A stretch of 64,000 bases of DNA, taken from the NCBI GenBank assembly GCA_002077045.2, contig KZ111141.1, positions 232,731-296,730 on the forward strand, in the 5' to 3' direction. Positions 1 to 10,479 of the stretch are shown piece by piece. The DNA is from Rachicladosporium sp. CCFEE 5018 (Eukaryota; Ascomycota; Dothideomycetes; Cladosporiales; Cladosporiaceae). A program made the position numbers and the translations under genes. The notes beneath the pieces are model-generated. The model was given only the letters and a program-made list of their open reading frames with translations, did no database searches and was not told where the DNA came from. The first letter of the stretch is position 1; each line of letters starts with the position of its first letter.

Positions 1-309
1 AGTCTCGATCAGGCGTTTACGCATGACAACAGGAGGCAGAATCTGAGACCATATTTGTGGGAGCAGTGGCCGCTGAGAGTATCTGCGATAAGAGCACTCA
101 CAGTGAGACCAGGCTGTCATCAAGCACCCGAGGGGGTTCGTGGTGACTCGGAGCGCAACAGCGACAACACTTCTACAGATGAGCGTTCTTCGCGTCAAAT
201 CACCGACACGCGACGCGCCTAAAGTGCAAATTACTTTAGCTACTACCTGACGTTATTCGACAGCAACTGTACACACACAACCCGCCCATCACACTCCGCT
301 TTGTCCAGC
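1..309. other. Intergenic, upstream of HAT1
   Basis: No gene is recognised. The stretch should include the promoter and 5' leader of the histone acetyltransferase gene that follows; no distinct regulatory motif stands out. Confidence 0.5.
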
Positions 310-1866
310 ATGGACGCGGAAGACAGCGGTGTCGATTCGGAGACGATCGAGGAGCAAGTCGCGGAATGGTCAAGTAACAGTAACGAATGCCTCACTTTCC
401 ACCTTGAAGGCCACGATGAAACCTTTAAGCCAGCCTTCACATACCCCATCTTCGGCGAAGAGGAATCGATCTTCGGCTACCAAGGCCTTGCGATCGATGT
501 GCGCCTTCGCAACTTCGACCTCCAACCGAAGCTCGAAGTCACATGGGACGAGAAGTTCCCATCATCTGCGGGAGTGGAGCCTACCGACATCAAGGCCGCA
601 CTCGAGGACTTCCTGCCTGAGTGTGCGTTCGCTGGAATTGATTTGACGGAGAGCGACGTGCCGACACAGCCACCTGGCGAGCTCACGCACAGCTATACGA
701 AGGATGGAGGAAAGTACGAGGTCTGGGTCTCGGATGTGAACGATGGTTTAGCAGAGCGCATACTGGCGAATGCACAGGCGCTTGTACCCATGTTCATCGA
801 GGGAGGCACGATCGTGGACGTGGCAGGCGACAAGACACAGGGCGCTCGCTGGAAGCTTCACTTGCTGTATGAGTGCAGAGGAACGACGGCATCGTACAGC
901 CTGATCGGCTTCGGCACATCCTACCGCATCTTCACCCTACCAGATCGCAAGGACTCTCTACCGGAGCACATGGCACTGCTGCAATCCCCGGAGAAAATGC
1001 GCCAGCAGTTGCTGTCACGTGGCGCCGACGTCTTTCCAACGCTACTCAATGACTCTCCCCACCTGGAGTCCTTCCTAGATACACCAAGTCGCGAACGCAT
1101 CTCGCAGTTCCTCATCCTACCACCCTACCAAGGCTCTTCCCACGGCTCCCAACTCTGCCACGCAATGTACACCCATCTCACAATCTCCCCAAGCGTCCTT
1201 GAACTCACAGTCGAGGATCCAAATGAAGCCTTCGACGACCTGCGCGACCTCTCAGACCTCCTCCGCCTCCGCAAAACCTCACCCGAGTTCTGCGCCCTGC
1301 GCGTAAACACCAACATCCACTCCGACCACCTGAAATCCACCGCCCACATCCCCACGCACCTAATCGTCCCCCTCGACGTCCGCGAGCGGATACGCAAAGA
1401 AACAAAACTCCAATCCCGCCAATTCGACCGCCTGGTAGAAATGCAAACTCTCTCTTTCATCCCACCCACGCACCGCTCCAAAGCCCGTTTAACCAAGAAA
1501 GAGCACAGCACGAACGAGCAGGATAAGACCTACTGGTTCTGGCGGCTCTACGTGAAGCAGCGACTCTACATCTTCAACCGCGATGTATTGATACAGGTCG
1601 AGGGCGATGAGAGGGCGAAGGCGCTGGATAGCGCTTTCGAGAGTGTGGTGCAGGGGTATAGTGCGATGTTGGAGAGGGTGCTGAAGGCGGAGGAGAGGCT
1701 GCAGAGGGATGGGGAGGGGGGGAATGTTAATGGGGGTGCGGCTGTGGAGAAGAGGGTGAGGAAACGGAAGGTTGTGGAGGAGGACGATGAGGATGGGGAG
1801 GATGAGGAGATGGGGATGGAGAATGGGCCGGGGAAGACGAATGGGAAGAAGGCGAGGGTCGAGTAA
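310..1866 (+). CDS. HAT1: Histone acetyltransferase type B catalytic subunit (Hat1)
   Basis: Encodes a 518-residue, intron-free protein. I start it at the ATG at 310; an in-frame TTG at 301 is not used. The N-terminal third has the typical Hat1 signature: an acidic start, a FTYPIFGEEE segment near residue 50, then an IFGYQGL stretch. The GNAT core follows, with YSLIGFGTSYRIF and, near residues 265-280, RISQFLILPPYQGSSHGSQL, which contains the acetyl-CoA binding loop (Q-G-S-S-H-G). The last ~70 residues are a charged, lysine- and acid-rich tail ending in a nuclear-localisation-like basic patch. In known fungi Hat1 acetylates newly made histone H4 on lysines 5 and 12, with the WD40 partner Hat2. 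Length is at the long end for the family because of the tail. Confidence 0.93.
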   Translation: MDAEDSGVDSETIEEQVAEWSSNSNECLTFHLEGHDETFKPAFTYPIFGEEESIFGYQGLAIDVRLRNFDLQPKLEVTWDEKFPSSAGVEPTDIKAALEDFLPECAFAGIDLTESDVPTQPPGELTHSYTKDGGKYEVWVSDVNDGLAERILANAQALVPMFIEGGTIVDVAGDKTQGARWKLHLLYECRGTTASYSLIGFGTSYRIFTLPDRKDSLPEHMALLQSPEKMRQQLLSRGADVFPTLLNDSPHLESFLDTPSRERISQFLILPPYQGSSHGSQLCHAMYTHLTISPSVLELTVEDPNEAFDDLRDLSDLLRLRKTSPEFCALRVNTNIHSDHLKSTAHIPTHLIVPLDVRERIRKETKLQSRQFDRLVEMQTLSFIPPTHRSKARLTKKEHSTNEQDKTYWFWRLYVKQRLYIFNRDVLIQVEGDERAKALDSAFESVVQGYSAMLERVLKAEERLQRDGEGGNVNGGAAVEKRVRKRKVVEEDDEDGEDEEMGMENGPGKTNGKKARVE

Positions 1867-2604
1867 GATGTCTGAAGGGGTGCATGTGAACTTAGCGCGG
1901 CGTCCGGGCATTTGAGGGTATCGGCATCGGTATCGAGAGAGGGCGGCGTACTACGGGATGCTATATGCTATGAACGGCTAGCATAGTAATGCCGACATGA
2001 GAGCATAAATTGCTTGCAACAAGTGAAGAAGTACTTCCAACTGCTCGTTCCGCAGTATAAACATCTCTGTACTCATCCATGGCGGCGCGAGTATCCGAGC
2101 CATGAAACGAGAGTACTGTATGCGAGCTCCACCGCAGGCCGTCTTCCAGATCGCGCCGGGCTTACGAGTGCCACCTGGAACGTTTTACGTCACACAAATT
2201 CTGCACAATACTTTCTGCTCAAGGTGGCACACTTCTCAATCTTCCTTTGTTCCTGTCGCGTCTCCCGATCATCGCCCCCGCCTCCACCCCAACAAGTGGC
2301 AATGCAGCCAAGATGACGCCGCGACCACGTGGGTGAATCGGCGAAAGTTCGAAGTGACGTCTAATCTTGGCTTCGAGAGTTTGCGCTACAAGCCTTGCGC
2401 TGCCAACGATTCGCCGTATCTGCCCGTCAGAAGGCGCTTGAAACAACTTCGCCATGTATACTTCGTATCTGCCGGCGCGTGGTCTGTATCGTCGCGTAGG
2501 TGGCAGTAGTACGTTGGGCAGTGAGAGATAGATGAGTATAAGAGGTTCTGCCTTGGCAGAAATTTCCTGTGTTTCGCTCAGGTGAAGGAAGGGACGCCAG
2601 TAAT
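1867..2604. other. Intergenic between HAT1 and BOR1
   Basis: 738 bases with no supported gene. Open frames here lack protein-like composition. The stretch holds the HAT1 3' end and the BOR1 promoter. Confidence 0.5.
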
Positions 2605-4428
2605 ATGGCGACTTCGCAGAAGAAATCAACTTGGATCTCCAAAACCGCAGGACGCTTCCGCAAAGATGGCACCCTCCGACCATTCCGACTCATTGACCAA
2701 GACTGCAGGAACTGGCTTCGACGGTACCCCTCTGACTGGACAGTGTTCAACCAGATCGTGCTCGCGAGCGCCGTCTACGTCTTCTTCACGAACCTGCTGC
2801 CTGGGCTCACGTTCGCAGGAGATCTCTACGTCCAGACGGGCAAGCACTGGGGCACGATTGAAGTAGTCTTCAGCACGGGTCTCTGCGGCGTGATCTTCTC
2901 GCTCTTCTCGATACAACCGCTTACGATCTTGGGTGTCACTGGCCCGTTCTCAGTGCTGGCGGAGAACATCTACTCGCTATGCGAGACCTCATTTCATGTT
3001 GACTTCTTGTCCTTCATGGCCTGGGCGCTGATCCATTCGGGATGGATGCATATCCTCCTCGCCATCTTCAACGCGCACGAATGGACCATGCTCTACGTCA
3101 CAGAATTCAGCTGCGAGATCTTCAGTCTGCTGAATTCGATAATCTACTTCCACAAAGCAGTGCAAGAGCTGCAACGAGCGCAGACCGAGCTCCCCACAGC
3201 CTCATTCCTATACGCCATCATAGGCGCGATCGGGACTTTCGTCCTCGCCCTCTTCCTCTCCTACGCTGAGTCTTGGGAACCCTTATTCCATAGATACATC
3301 CGCATGGGACTCCGCGAGTACGCCGCAGCGATAAGCATCATCTTCTTCATCGGCATGCCGCACGTCAGCGTGCTTGAAGGGATCCCCAAGGGTACATTGC
3401 CAGTGAGCAGCAAAGCCTTCCAGCCCTCACTCCCAGGCCGCACGCACTTCTACGTCAAGTTCTGGGAGCTCCCCGGCCCATGGATCGCCGCGGCAATGGT
3501 ACCCGGCGCGATCATCACAGTCTTGTTCTTCTTCGACCACGAGATAAGCAGTATTATCTGCACGATCAAACGCTTCGGGACGAGGAAACCGACGGGCTAC
3601 GCGCTGGATATAGTCCTCCTCGGCCTGACCACAGCACTCTGCGGGATCTTGGGGATCCCACCAGCTAATGGCTTGCTGCCTCAAGCACCACTACATTCAG
3701 AGAGTCTTATGCACACAGCGAAAGACGAGCACGTCGAGAAGACGGTCCTGGACAAGTACGGCCTGGAGCGAACGGTTCACGAGCCCGTCCAACGAATCTA
3801 CGAGCAGCGGTGGTCCTCCTTCCTGCACGCCGGTGCGATCCTAGCCTTCATCGCGCCACCGTTGCAGCTCGTCCTCGGTCTCACACCAACAAGCGTGCTG
3901 GCGGGGCTGTTCATATTCATGGGCCAGCAGTCCCTCGCTTCGAATCCCATTCTGAAGCGCACGTTTCACATGCTCACTCCACCTTCTGAACTTCCTGAGC
4001 TGCCCGCCGGGGTGAAGAGCTATTGGGCTATACACGCTTACACTCTCTTCGAAATCATCATGACGGTTGTCATTTTCATCGTCACGCTCACAGTAGCCGG
4101 TCCGGCGTTCCCGGTGATCATCATTGCTTTGGTACCCTTTCGACTCCTCGCGATGAACCGGATCTGGAATAAAGAGACACTCAGATACGTGGATCGATGG
4201 GCTTGTCGGGAGGGTACGCCGGAGGATGAGGAGGACCAGAGACAGGCTTCTGTTGCTTCTGAGGGAGCGGCAGGTGTGATGCGGACGAGAACGGTGGACG
4301 ACGTGGAGAGTGACAGGGAGAAAGGAGGGGAAAGCGAGGATGTCGAGAAAGGGATTGGTGGCGGGGGGAGTAGGAGTAGTAGTGGGATCGAGGTAGAGGA
4401 ACATGGCGTTGCGAGGGTAGGGAGATGA
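2605..4428 (+). CDS. BOR1: HCO3-/borate transporter family protein (Bor1-like)
   Basis: Single-exon gene of 607 residues starting at ATG 2605; an upstream in-frame GTG at 2569 is rejected. It begins with a basic cytosolic segment, then many hydrophobic helices. SLC4/Bor1 hallmarks are visible: DWTVFNQIVLASAVYVFFTNLLPG before the first helices, a conserved LGVTGPFSVLAEN loop near residue 120, and a late PPLQLVLGLTPTSVLAG / FIFMGQQSLASNPI block. The C-terminal ~80 residues are acidic, serine-rich and probably cytosolic. Family members export borate, or exchange anions such as bicarbonate, at the plasma membrane or vacuole. The exact substrate cannot be read from sequence. It is transcribed in the same direction as HAT1 and towards the lipid-transfer gene. 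Confidence 0.92.
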   Translation: MATSQKKSTWISKTAGRFRKDGTLRPFRLIDQDCRNWLRRYPSDWTVFNQIVLASAVYVFFTNLLPGLTFAGDLYVQTGKHWGTIEVVFSTGLCGVIFSLFSIQPLTILGVTGPFSVLAENIYSLCETSFHVDFLSFMAWALIHSGWMHILLAIFNAHEWTMLYVTEFSCEIFSLLNSIIYFHKAVQELQRAQTELPTASFLYAIIGAIGTFVLALFLSYAESWEPLFHRYIRMGLREYAAAISIIFFIGMPHVSVLEGIPKGTLPVSSKAFQPSLPGRTHFYVKFWELPGPWIAAAMVPGAIITVLFFFDHEISSIICTIKRFGTRKPTGYALDIVLLGLTTALCGILGIPPANGLLPQAPLHSESLMHTAKDEHVEKTVLDKYGLERTVHEPVQRIYEQRWSSFLHAGAILAFIAPPLQLVLGLTPTSVLAGLFIFMGQQSLASNPILKRTFHMLTPPSELPELPAGVKSYWAIHAYTLFEIIMTVVIFIVTLTVAGPAFPVIIIALVPFRLLAMNRIWNKETLRYVDRWACREGTPEDEEDQRQASVASEGAAGVMRTRTVDDVESDREKGGESEDVEKGIGGGGSRSSSGIEVEEHGVARVGR

Positions 4429-4605
4429 TATGTGGATCGGTGGTGATTTTAGCGAGGCGTTCTGGATGTCGGATATAAAGTGAGGATCTCCACTGCAAGA
4501 GTAATAACGATCAAGTGATCCGCTACAACGCTACAACTACATGCCTCCTCGCTCATGCCTTCAATGCTTTCAATGCCGTCCTCTGCGCCGATACTGTAAC
4601 CCACA

Positions 4606-7600
4606 TCACCTTCCCTTCTTCCTCTCAACAGCCTCCTTCAACGCTCCAAGCCTCTCTTCCGTGACGCGAATAGCCTCCCTCACCTCCCTTTCACTCATCT
4701 TCTCATCCTTGAGTCTCTTACCCATCTCCTTGACATCCGCCGCACTCCCCTGACCATCAAACTTGGGAGCGTACATCCCGTCTAACCCCACGCGATCCTC
4801 AAGCCAATCCCACAGCTCCCCCTCCTCGCTCCTCCAGAGTTCTTGATAAGCTGCAACACGATCCGGGTGCGTGTAGCCGACACCCGTGCCGCCTCGCCCA
4901 GCACCAGGGAAGAGCCAGGAGTACAGCAACATTATAAGCAGCACCGCGATCACGACCTGCGAAGTGATGAACGGCTTCACCAGGCTTGCGATCGGCTCCA
5001 GCGGGCCTCGCACAGGTTCAAACAGACCCCAGTTGGCTTCTTGCTCCTTGACAGCCGCTTCGCGCTTCCCGTTCGCAGCTGTGGCGTCGAAAACTTCCTG
5101 CTTGCTGCGTTTGCCCTTGCCTTTCTTGGTAGGAGCACCTTTGACGGGCGGCTTGGTTGTGACGGCGGCTTTGAGCGCGGCGGTGATGTCTTTGACGTAT
5201 TGGACTTGGCCGCCTTGGGCACCGCTTTCGATCGGACCTGCAGAGCAAAGTTAGTCATATCATACAGCGGCTGGAAGGAGGATTTCGTACCTTTGAGCCA
5301 GCTTTTGCCCGTCCATTCAATGGTGCAATTGGCTATCATGCGCGTGGTATTATTGGGTCCCCACATGAGGCAGTACTTCGTCTTTGTCGTGAAGACACTG
5401 CCACTGGGTACGTCGGGCGTCTGCGTGCTGCAGCCGACTGTCACGGCTTTGTCGAGGTCAAATGCCTCCAGCGTGATCGTTGTGATGCATTTCGTCTGCT
5501 TCGGTCCAACACTGCCATTCAAAGGCTTGATGTATGAAAATGTGAATGTCTTGTGGTCGTTGTCCAGTCCGAACTTGTCATCTTGATAATCGAGTTCTCG
5601 AGACTTCTGGTCTTCGACCATCCACTTCTTCATGAAAGCTCCTGAAGCTGGTCCCCACATCAAGGAATACACTTTGCCGAGTGGTGCTGGTATGGTGCAG
5701 TCTGTGAGAGGACGATCGTAGTGCTCGGCAGTGTCGGTACACTCTGTTGGAGCATGCGTAGGCTGGCCAGGGAAGTCTTGGCCAACAGCAGCGCCAGTGA
5801 CTGCAGTATCTGCAGTCTCCAGACCTTTGGGAATAGCACCGCCATTAAGCTGTGCTGCAGCAGCGAGTGGCTGAGTCGAGGTTTTGCGAACCACACTCTC
5901 TTCGCCAACTTCACTGCCTGCAATACTGCGAGCAGCGTCAGGCTTGGTGAAGCTCCCCATATCGTCATCATCTGCATCCTCATCGTAGACCTCATCGTCA
6001 TCGTCATCGTCCGAGTCGTCATCCGAGTTGAGGGATTCTGCCTTCTCCGTCTTATCGCTAGTGGCGACATCGTCCTTGTCGACAGCCACACCGTTGAGCG
6101 AGCTCTTCAAATTTGGATGTGCAATCTTCCAAATGCCAACCAGCAGCTCATACGTTGAGTCACGAGCAACAAAACTGGCGAAGCTGTTCCGTGCCTGCAG
6201 TGTTGAGATCACCAGTCCGTTCGGAATAATCATGGCTGTGTTTCGCTTCTCGATCGAGGAGATCTCGTCGAATCCTATCACGAGATTCGTGACCCAGCCG
6301 AAGATGTTACTTGAAAAGCATACATGGCCCTCAGATATGTACAGTCGTCCATGAAGTAGGATGTCCTTCTGCAGTGCTGCGCTGTAGTCTTCAATGAGGT
6401 AGTCATCATCCGGCACACTACGAAACAGTTGATGAAAGTCCTTGTTGCGCTTGCTGCTGGCTACTGCGAAGCCCGTCAAGCGATGACCGGGTGGGTTACT
6501 CGTGACATTTGCAAGCCCTGTCGTCGACTCTCGAAGTGCCGTTGCGATTGTGTTCGTTGTCCCAGTCGTCGCAGAACTAGCGCGATGCCTTCGTCGACGC
6601 CCACTAATGCGACTGCGCACACTGCCTGACCTCGCAATGCCTTCGTGATCATTTGCAGGTCTCTCTGGTGTCTGCTCGCCATTCGTTGTGAGGTGCTCCT
6701 GCGAGGCGATTGACATGGGGCGACCGCCAAGTGCCTGGCTGACAGCTGAGTTCACCGGCTTCTCGTACGCGACGGATACAGCTCTTGCCGCTGCCTCCTC
6801 TTCTGAGTTGTCTGCCTGTACGGTGTTTGCAATTCCATCTTGTTGCCTCGACAGATCAACCGTGCTGTTCATCGGACTGATGTCCTGGCTTTGAGCTATG
6901 CCGTAATTGCTGACACTGAGGATGCCCTTATCGATGGTCTCTGCTGCTGGCTGTGGCACTGTCCCTTTGATTGTGTTCTCAACCCCGCCAACAGGCTCTT
7001 CGGCACCTCCGCTGATCTTTCTATCGGTCTTCTTCTGGTTCGGCACAAGCGGTGTGTTGTTAATGCTACTGCTGAGCGAGTCTGCTGCTTTCTGAGCAGC
7101 CGAGAAGACTGACGTGAAGAATCCTGTCGCACCGATCGGTTGCGTGAGTGTCCCTCCTGGTGTTTTGGTCTCTTCAAGTGTGGGTGTCAGAGGCGCGGCG
7201 GTCGAGTTTGATAGCTTACTCGGCAGGTTCGCAGACTGCGCGCGCCTGTGTCGGATGCTCTCGATCGAAGAAAGCGGACGAGCAGCAGGCTGTTTGCTTC
7301 CTGACGTTGGAGCCTTCGGGAACTGTGCGCTCGGGTCTGTAGGTGTCGGCGGTGTAATGAGAGTCGTCGGCGTTTCGGGGCGGCTTGGCGGGGTGAGAGG
7401 TAATGTACTGGTATTGATACGCTGCCGTCGTGGATCACTTGGGCTACCCGGCTGTTCTTGCTCTTCTGATGTTGTAGGTGCTCCGCTAGTCAAATCTGCA
7501 TCTGTCCTCTGCTCTTTAGGCTTGACGCTGTTTCCTCGGCTCCTTGGCTTGAAAAGCCCGCTCGGTCCTGGTAGACCCGCTACACCACTCGCGGTCGGAG

Positions 7601-8610
7601 CAAAGTCTGCTGAAGTGTCGTGTGATGTGCTAGGCTCAGCAGTAAAACTCTTGCGCAGTGGGGATGCGCTGCGCTCGGCGACTTCAGGACCAGATAGTGA
7701 CTGTTGTGGTGGGAGGCTAGCAACTCGAGACAGATTGCCCGTTGAAGCGCTGGGGCTGGTTCCGTCTAAGCCTACAGAGTGAGGGGATCCTGATGAATCT
7801 GTGCCAGTCTGAGCGTTCAACTGCGGCGATGAGAGAGTGAGGTACCCGGCGTGAGATTGATGTGGAGAGATGGTCGGTCGGGTCGGTTTCCTGGATCTAG
7901 ATTGATATTAGCTAAGTGCGCCAGCGACCATGGGCTTATCAAAATGCTTGATGTGAAGGCCGCAAAGACACCGTGTGCTCCACAAAGCCAATGCCTGCCG
8001 CCAACGCGTGTGTTGCTTAGACAGAGTGACTTTGATGATGCTGCATGGAGCTGAAACCCTAAAGCTCGGCTGCCCAGCCGGATCCGCGTGGCAAGGATGC
8101 CCAAGAGTCTGGCCATCTCCATGTCGAAATGACGAACACCTCACTGAGCAATTTGCGATGGAAAAGCACTCACAATTCTTCATCTGAATAGTCATCAGTC
8201 AGCAGACTGCTATTTCCACTCCCATCTCCAAGCGACAAATCCGAGCGACTTCGTGGCAAGTCCAGACTATCAGACTCGCCATGCTGCACGCTCGATCTTC
8301 TGCTGTCAGATGGCCCGGTGCCGTTCTTCTGCTTCGAGCTCCTGCGTTTCCGGTCGATGAAAGCTACTAAGCGACTGCCGGTGGTCGAGTCATCACTATC
8401 GCGTCGGTCATCAACAGACTTCTTGGCACGAGTCTTGACCTTCTCTAGCAGACCGTCGACGGAGGATCGCAGACCGGATCCATCACCTGAGTCACCGCCA
8501 TTGGAAGAGACGTCACTTGCTAGGGAGTTGGTCGAAGCATTCGGTAGATCTTTGCGGCGTAGTCTGGAGAGTCCTCTTGGCTTTCCGGCATCTACCTCGG
8601 AGGATGGCAT
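4606..8610 (-). CDS. GRAM-VASt sterol-transfer protein (Lam/Ysp2 family)
   Basis: Three exons on the minus strand: 8610-8174, 7890-5291 and 5237-4606, giving 1,222 residues. Intron 1 (283 bases) starts GTGAGT; its 3' end may be at 7891 (CCAG) or 7897 (CTAG), both in frame, a two-residue difference. Intron 2 (53 bases) has GTACGA, a TGACTAAC branch and CTGCAG. The first ~620 residues are Ser/Pro-rich and disordered. A GRAM domain lies at ~628-745, followed by a long Asp/Glu run, a VASt (StART-like) domain at ~870-1015 and one membrane helix at ~1106-1123, then a short acidic tail. This order matches ER-anchored Lam proteins that move ergosterol between plasma membrane and ER at contact sites. 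Without the second intron the protein would lose its anchor, which supports the splice. The only in-frame ATG in exon 1 is 8610. Confidence 0.88.
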
Positions 8611-9365
8611 TGAAGTAACTGCGGTGGTACAATAGGTCGTTTCCCAGGTCGCAATAGGTTTGCTAGTTCCGAGTCGATAGCGTTCAGGGTTTCTCACGTG
8701 TTGTGAGGCCAACCTTGCATCTGATCGTAAGCTGTCCACACTTCGCGGCCAGCGCAGTGTCTGAGTCGTTTCAGCGAGTGACGAGAGTGTTCAATGAAGG
8801 CATCCTAGATCAAGGGACTAGGTCGATGGAGGTGTTACAGAGGCACGAAGCATGGTATTCCGAGCAATCCCATGAGCCTCTGATACGTCACGAAAGTTGA
8901 CAAGGTTGGCAGGCCACGATGCGAGAGTTCGCGTTGGCGTCCGAGCTTTGTGGGGATCGTCATGCGGCTCTGCGATTGACTGGTGCCTTAAATCCTACGC
9001 AATCAACCACCAGTACACTTCTGCGTTACAGTCCCCCTCCGATAAGTACATCGACACGCGTGCACAACTTCTTGACCAGAATCTGTCTCACCTCCTTCGT
9101 ACACAATACCTGGTGGGTCTTCGTGCTCCCACATCGCTGTCGATCCGAGCGATATCCATACTAGAAGGTCTCGCGCGCACTGTAGTCTATCTCGCAAAGT
9201 TTAAGACGCCAATGCAACAGTGCCTATCACTGTGCGAAGTGCAAGCGCTGACTTACTACGTGACCTATCTCGGGCTGAACAAATCGTTGGCAGCCCACAT
9301 CGACAACAGAAGCTGTCTCATACACCTGCTACTGGTGTAATGACAGGGGCGTGGTGATCACAATC
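8611..9365. other. Intergenic, divergent promoter region
   Basis: 755 bases between two divergently transcribed genes (Lam-type and gasdermin-like). Open frames here look accidental. No specific motif is recognised. Confidence 0.5.
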
Positions 9366-10217
9366 ATGCAGCCTGGAACAGCTCTTTTACCAAAAGTGTT
9401 TCCCAAAGACGCGATACAGCTGGGTCGCCTCGTCCCGATACCTTTGGAACCGACGGTTCGAGCATTTGAACCACCGGCCGACTTGCTGAGCGAGCAGGAC
9501 GTTGTCAACGCCGAGCCTGAGAAGCCATACCAATGGACTGGCTTTCGCCGAAAAGAAGCACATGGCAACATGAACATACTCCGCCTGCTCAGAGGTTCGG
9601 CGAACGCTGGCAGAGCAGAGTATACTGAAATCCTGGCCGAGGAGGGGCAGTATGCAGCTCTGAAAGATTCTGACGCCGTATTCCGTAAACTTTGTCAACA
9701 GAGCCAGACTGCTCGCATCTGGATGCAGGACATGGCAGTTTATGGGCGGCCGTTTTATATTGTTATCGGACTTCAGACGATCAAGAATGCTGAATTCCGG
9801 TGCAGCTCAGCCAAAGGCGGAGCATTCGAGGCCGGAGGTTCTATACCACTCGAGCATAGTCAAGTTTTGCAGTTGTGTGTCGATGCTGGTGCGTCCGACT
9901 TTGCAGCTAATAATGGTAAGGCAACAACCAGTGGTGTTCTTGGTATCGAGGTCAGGAGGGTGGACTGCCAAATCAGGAGAAAGGAGCAGAAGATAATGCA
10001 GCGCCAGCAACAGAAGGATCAGCAGAACTCGGCATTGCCTGTGGTGTTGACCGATACCATATCCTGGGCGTACTCGATCCAGCGAACAAAGGGTGGTCCC
10101 GCGCAGGAAAATACTGAGGAAGTCGCGTTAAGTCTGTCCACGGAGGAAGTCGACGCTGGAGAGTTGGAGGCACTGTACCGGGAGTCTCTTCTTGGCGACG
10201 AACCTGAATCAGAGTAG
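9366..10217 (+). CDS. Fungal gasdermin-like pore-forming protein (RCD-1/HET-Q1 type), probable
   Basis: Single exon, 283 residues, from the ATG at 9366 (GTG codons just upstream are not used). No named domain is certain, but the pattern fits the gasdermin N-terminal pore-forming fold. There is a short N-terminal helix region and an LGRLVPIPLEP strand. A long strand-pair motif RPFYIVIGLQTIKNAEF lies at ~126-142, where gasdermins have a YVVTEVLQT-like strand. A later strand GVLGIEVRRVDCQI is at ~190-203, and then comes a basic, Gln-rich linker (~205-225). The last ~40 residues are strongly acidic, fitting the short C-terminal autoinhibitory tail of fungal gasdermins. Known relatives (Neurospora RCD-1, Podospora HET-Q1) kill cells by membrane pores after proteolysis. 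The next gene encodes a CHAT protease, facing it 262 bases away, the partner type often found beside fungal gasdermins. The assignment is from memory of motifs and context, not a database search. Confidence 0.68.
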   Translation: MQPGTALLPKVFPKDAIQLGRLVPIPLEPTVRAFEPPADLLSEQDVVNAEPEKPYQWTGFRRKEAHGNMNILRLLRGSANAGRAEYTEILAEEGQYAALKDSDAVFRKLCQQSQTARIWMQDMAVYGRPFYIVIGLQTIKNAEFRCSSAKGGAFEAGGSIPLEHSQVLQLCVDAGASDFAANNGKATTSGVLGIEVRRVDCQIRRKEQKIMQRQQQKDQQNSALPVVLTDTISWAYSIQRTKGGPAQENTEEVALSLSTEEVDAGELEALYRESLLGDEPESE

Positions 10218-10479
10218 CTGTCGGCAGGTATCGAATCTAGCCACGCTCGTTTGACTGAAATCTGATGAGAGCTGGACGACTGTAGTCTACACCTTACGTG
10301 GTGTCCAGTGTGAGTGGCTTTACAAAGTGGAACCAAGATAGACCACCTTATATCCCGACATACTGTCTATATCGTGAAGGTAGATGCTACCTCTAAGGAA
10401 GCTGCATTCCACAACATTTCCAAGACGTGGTCGCCAGCTGTCATATCTCATGCGTTTGTCTGATCGAGTTGTGAGACGT

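Noticed and set aside
1125..1511. Long antisense frames over HAT1, BOR1, PEX26 and other genes
   Set aside because: Shadow frames of real genes, with compositions dictated by the opposite strand.
8938..8953. 15-base word shared with ~13265 (GCGTCCGAGCTTTGT)
   Set aside because: A few shared 15-mers are expected by chance in 64 kb; flanks are unrelated.
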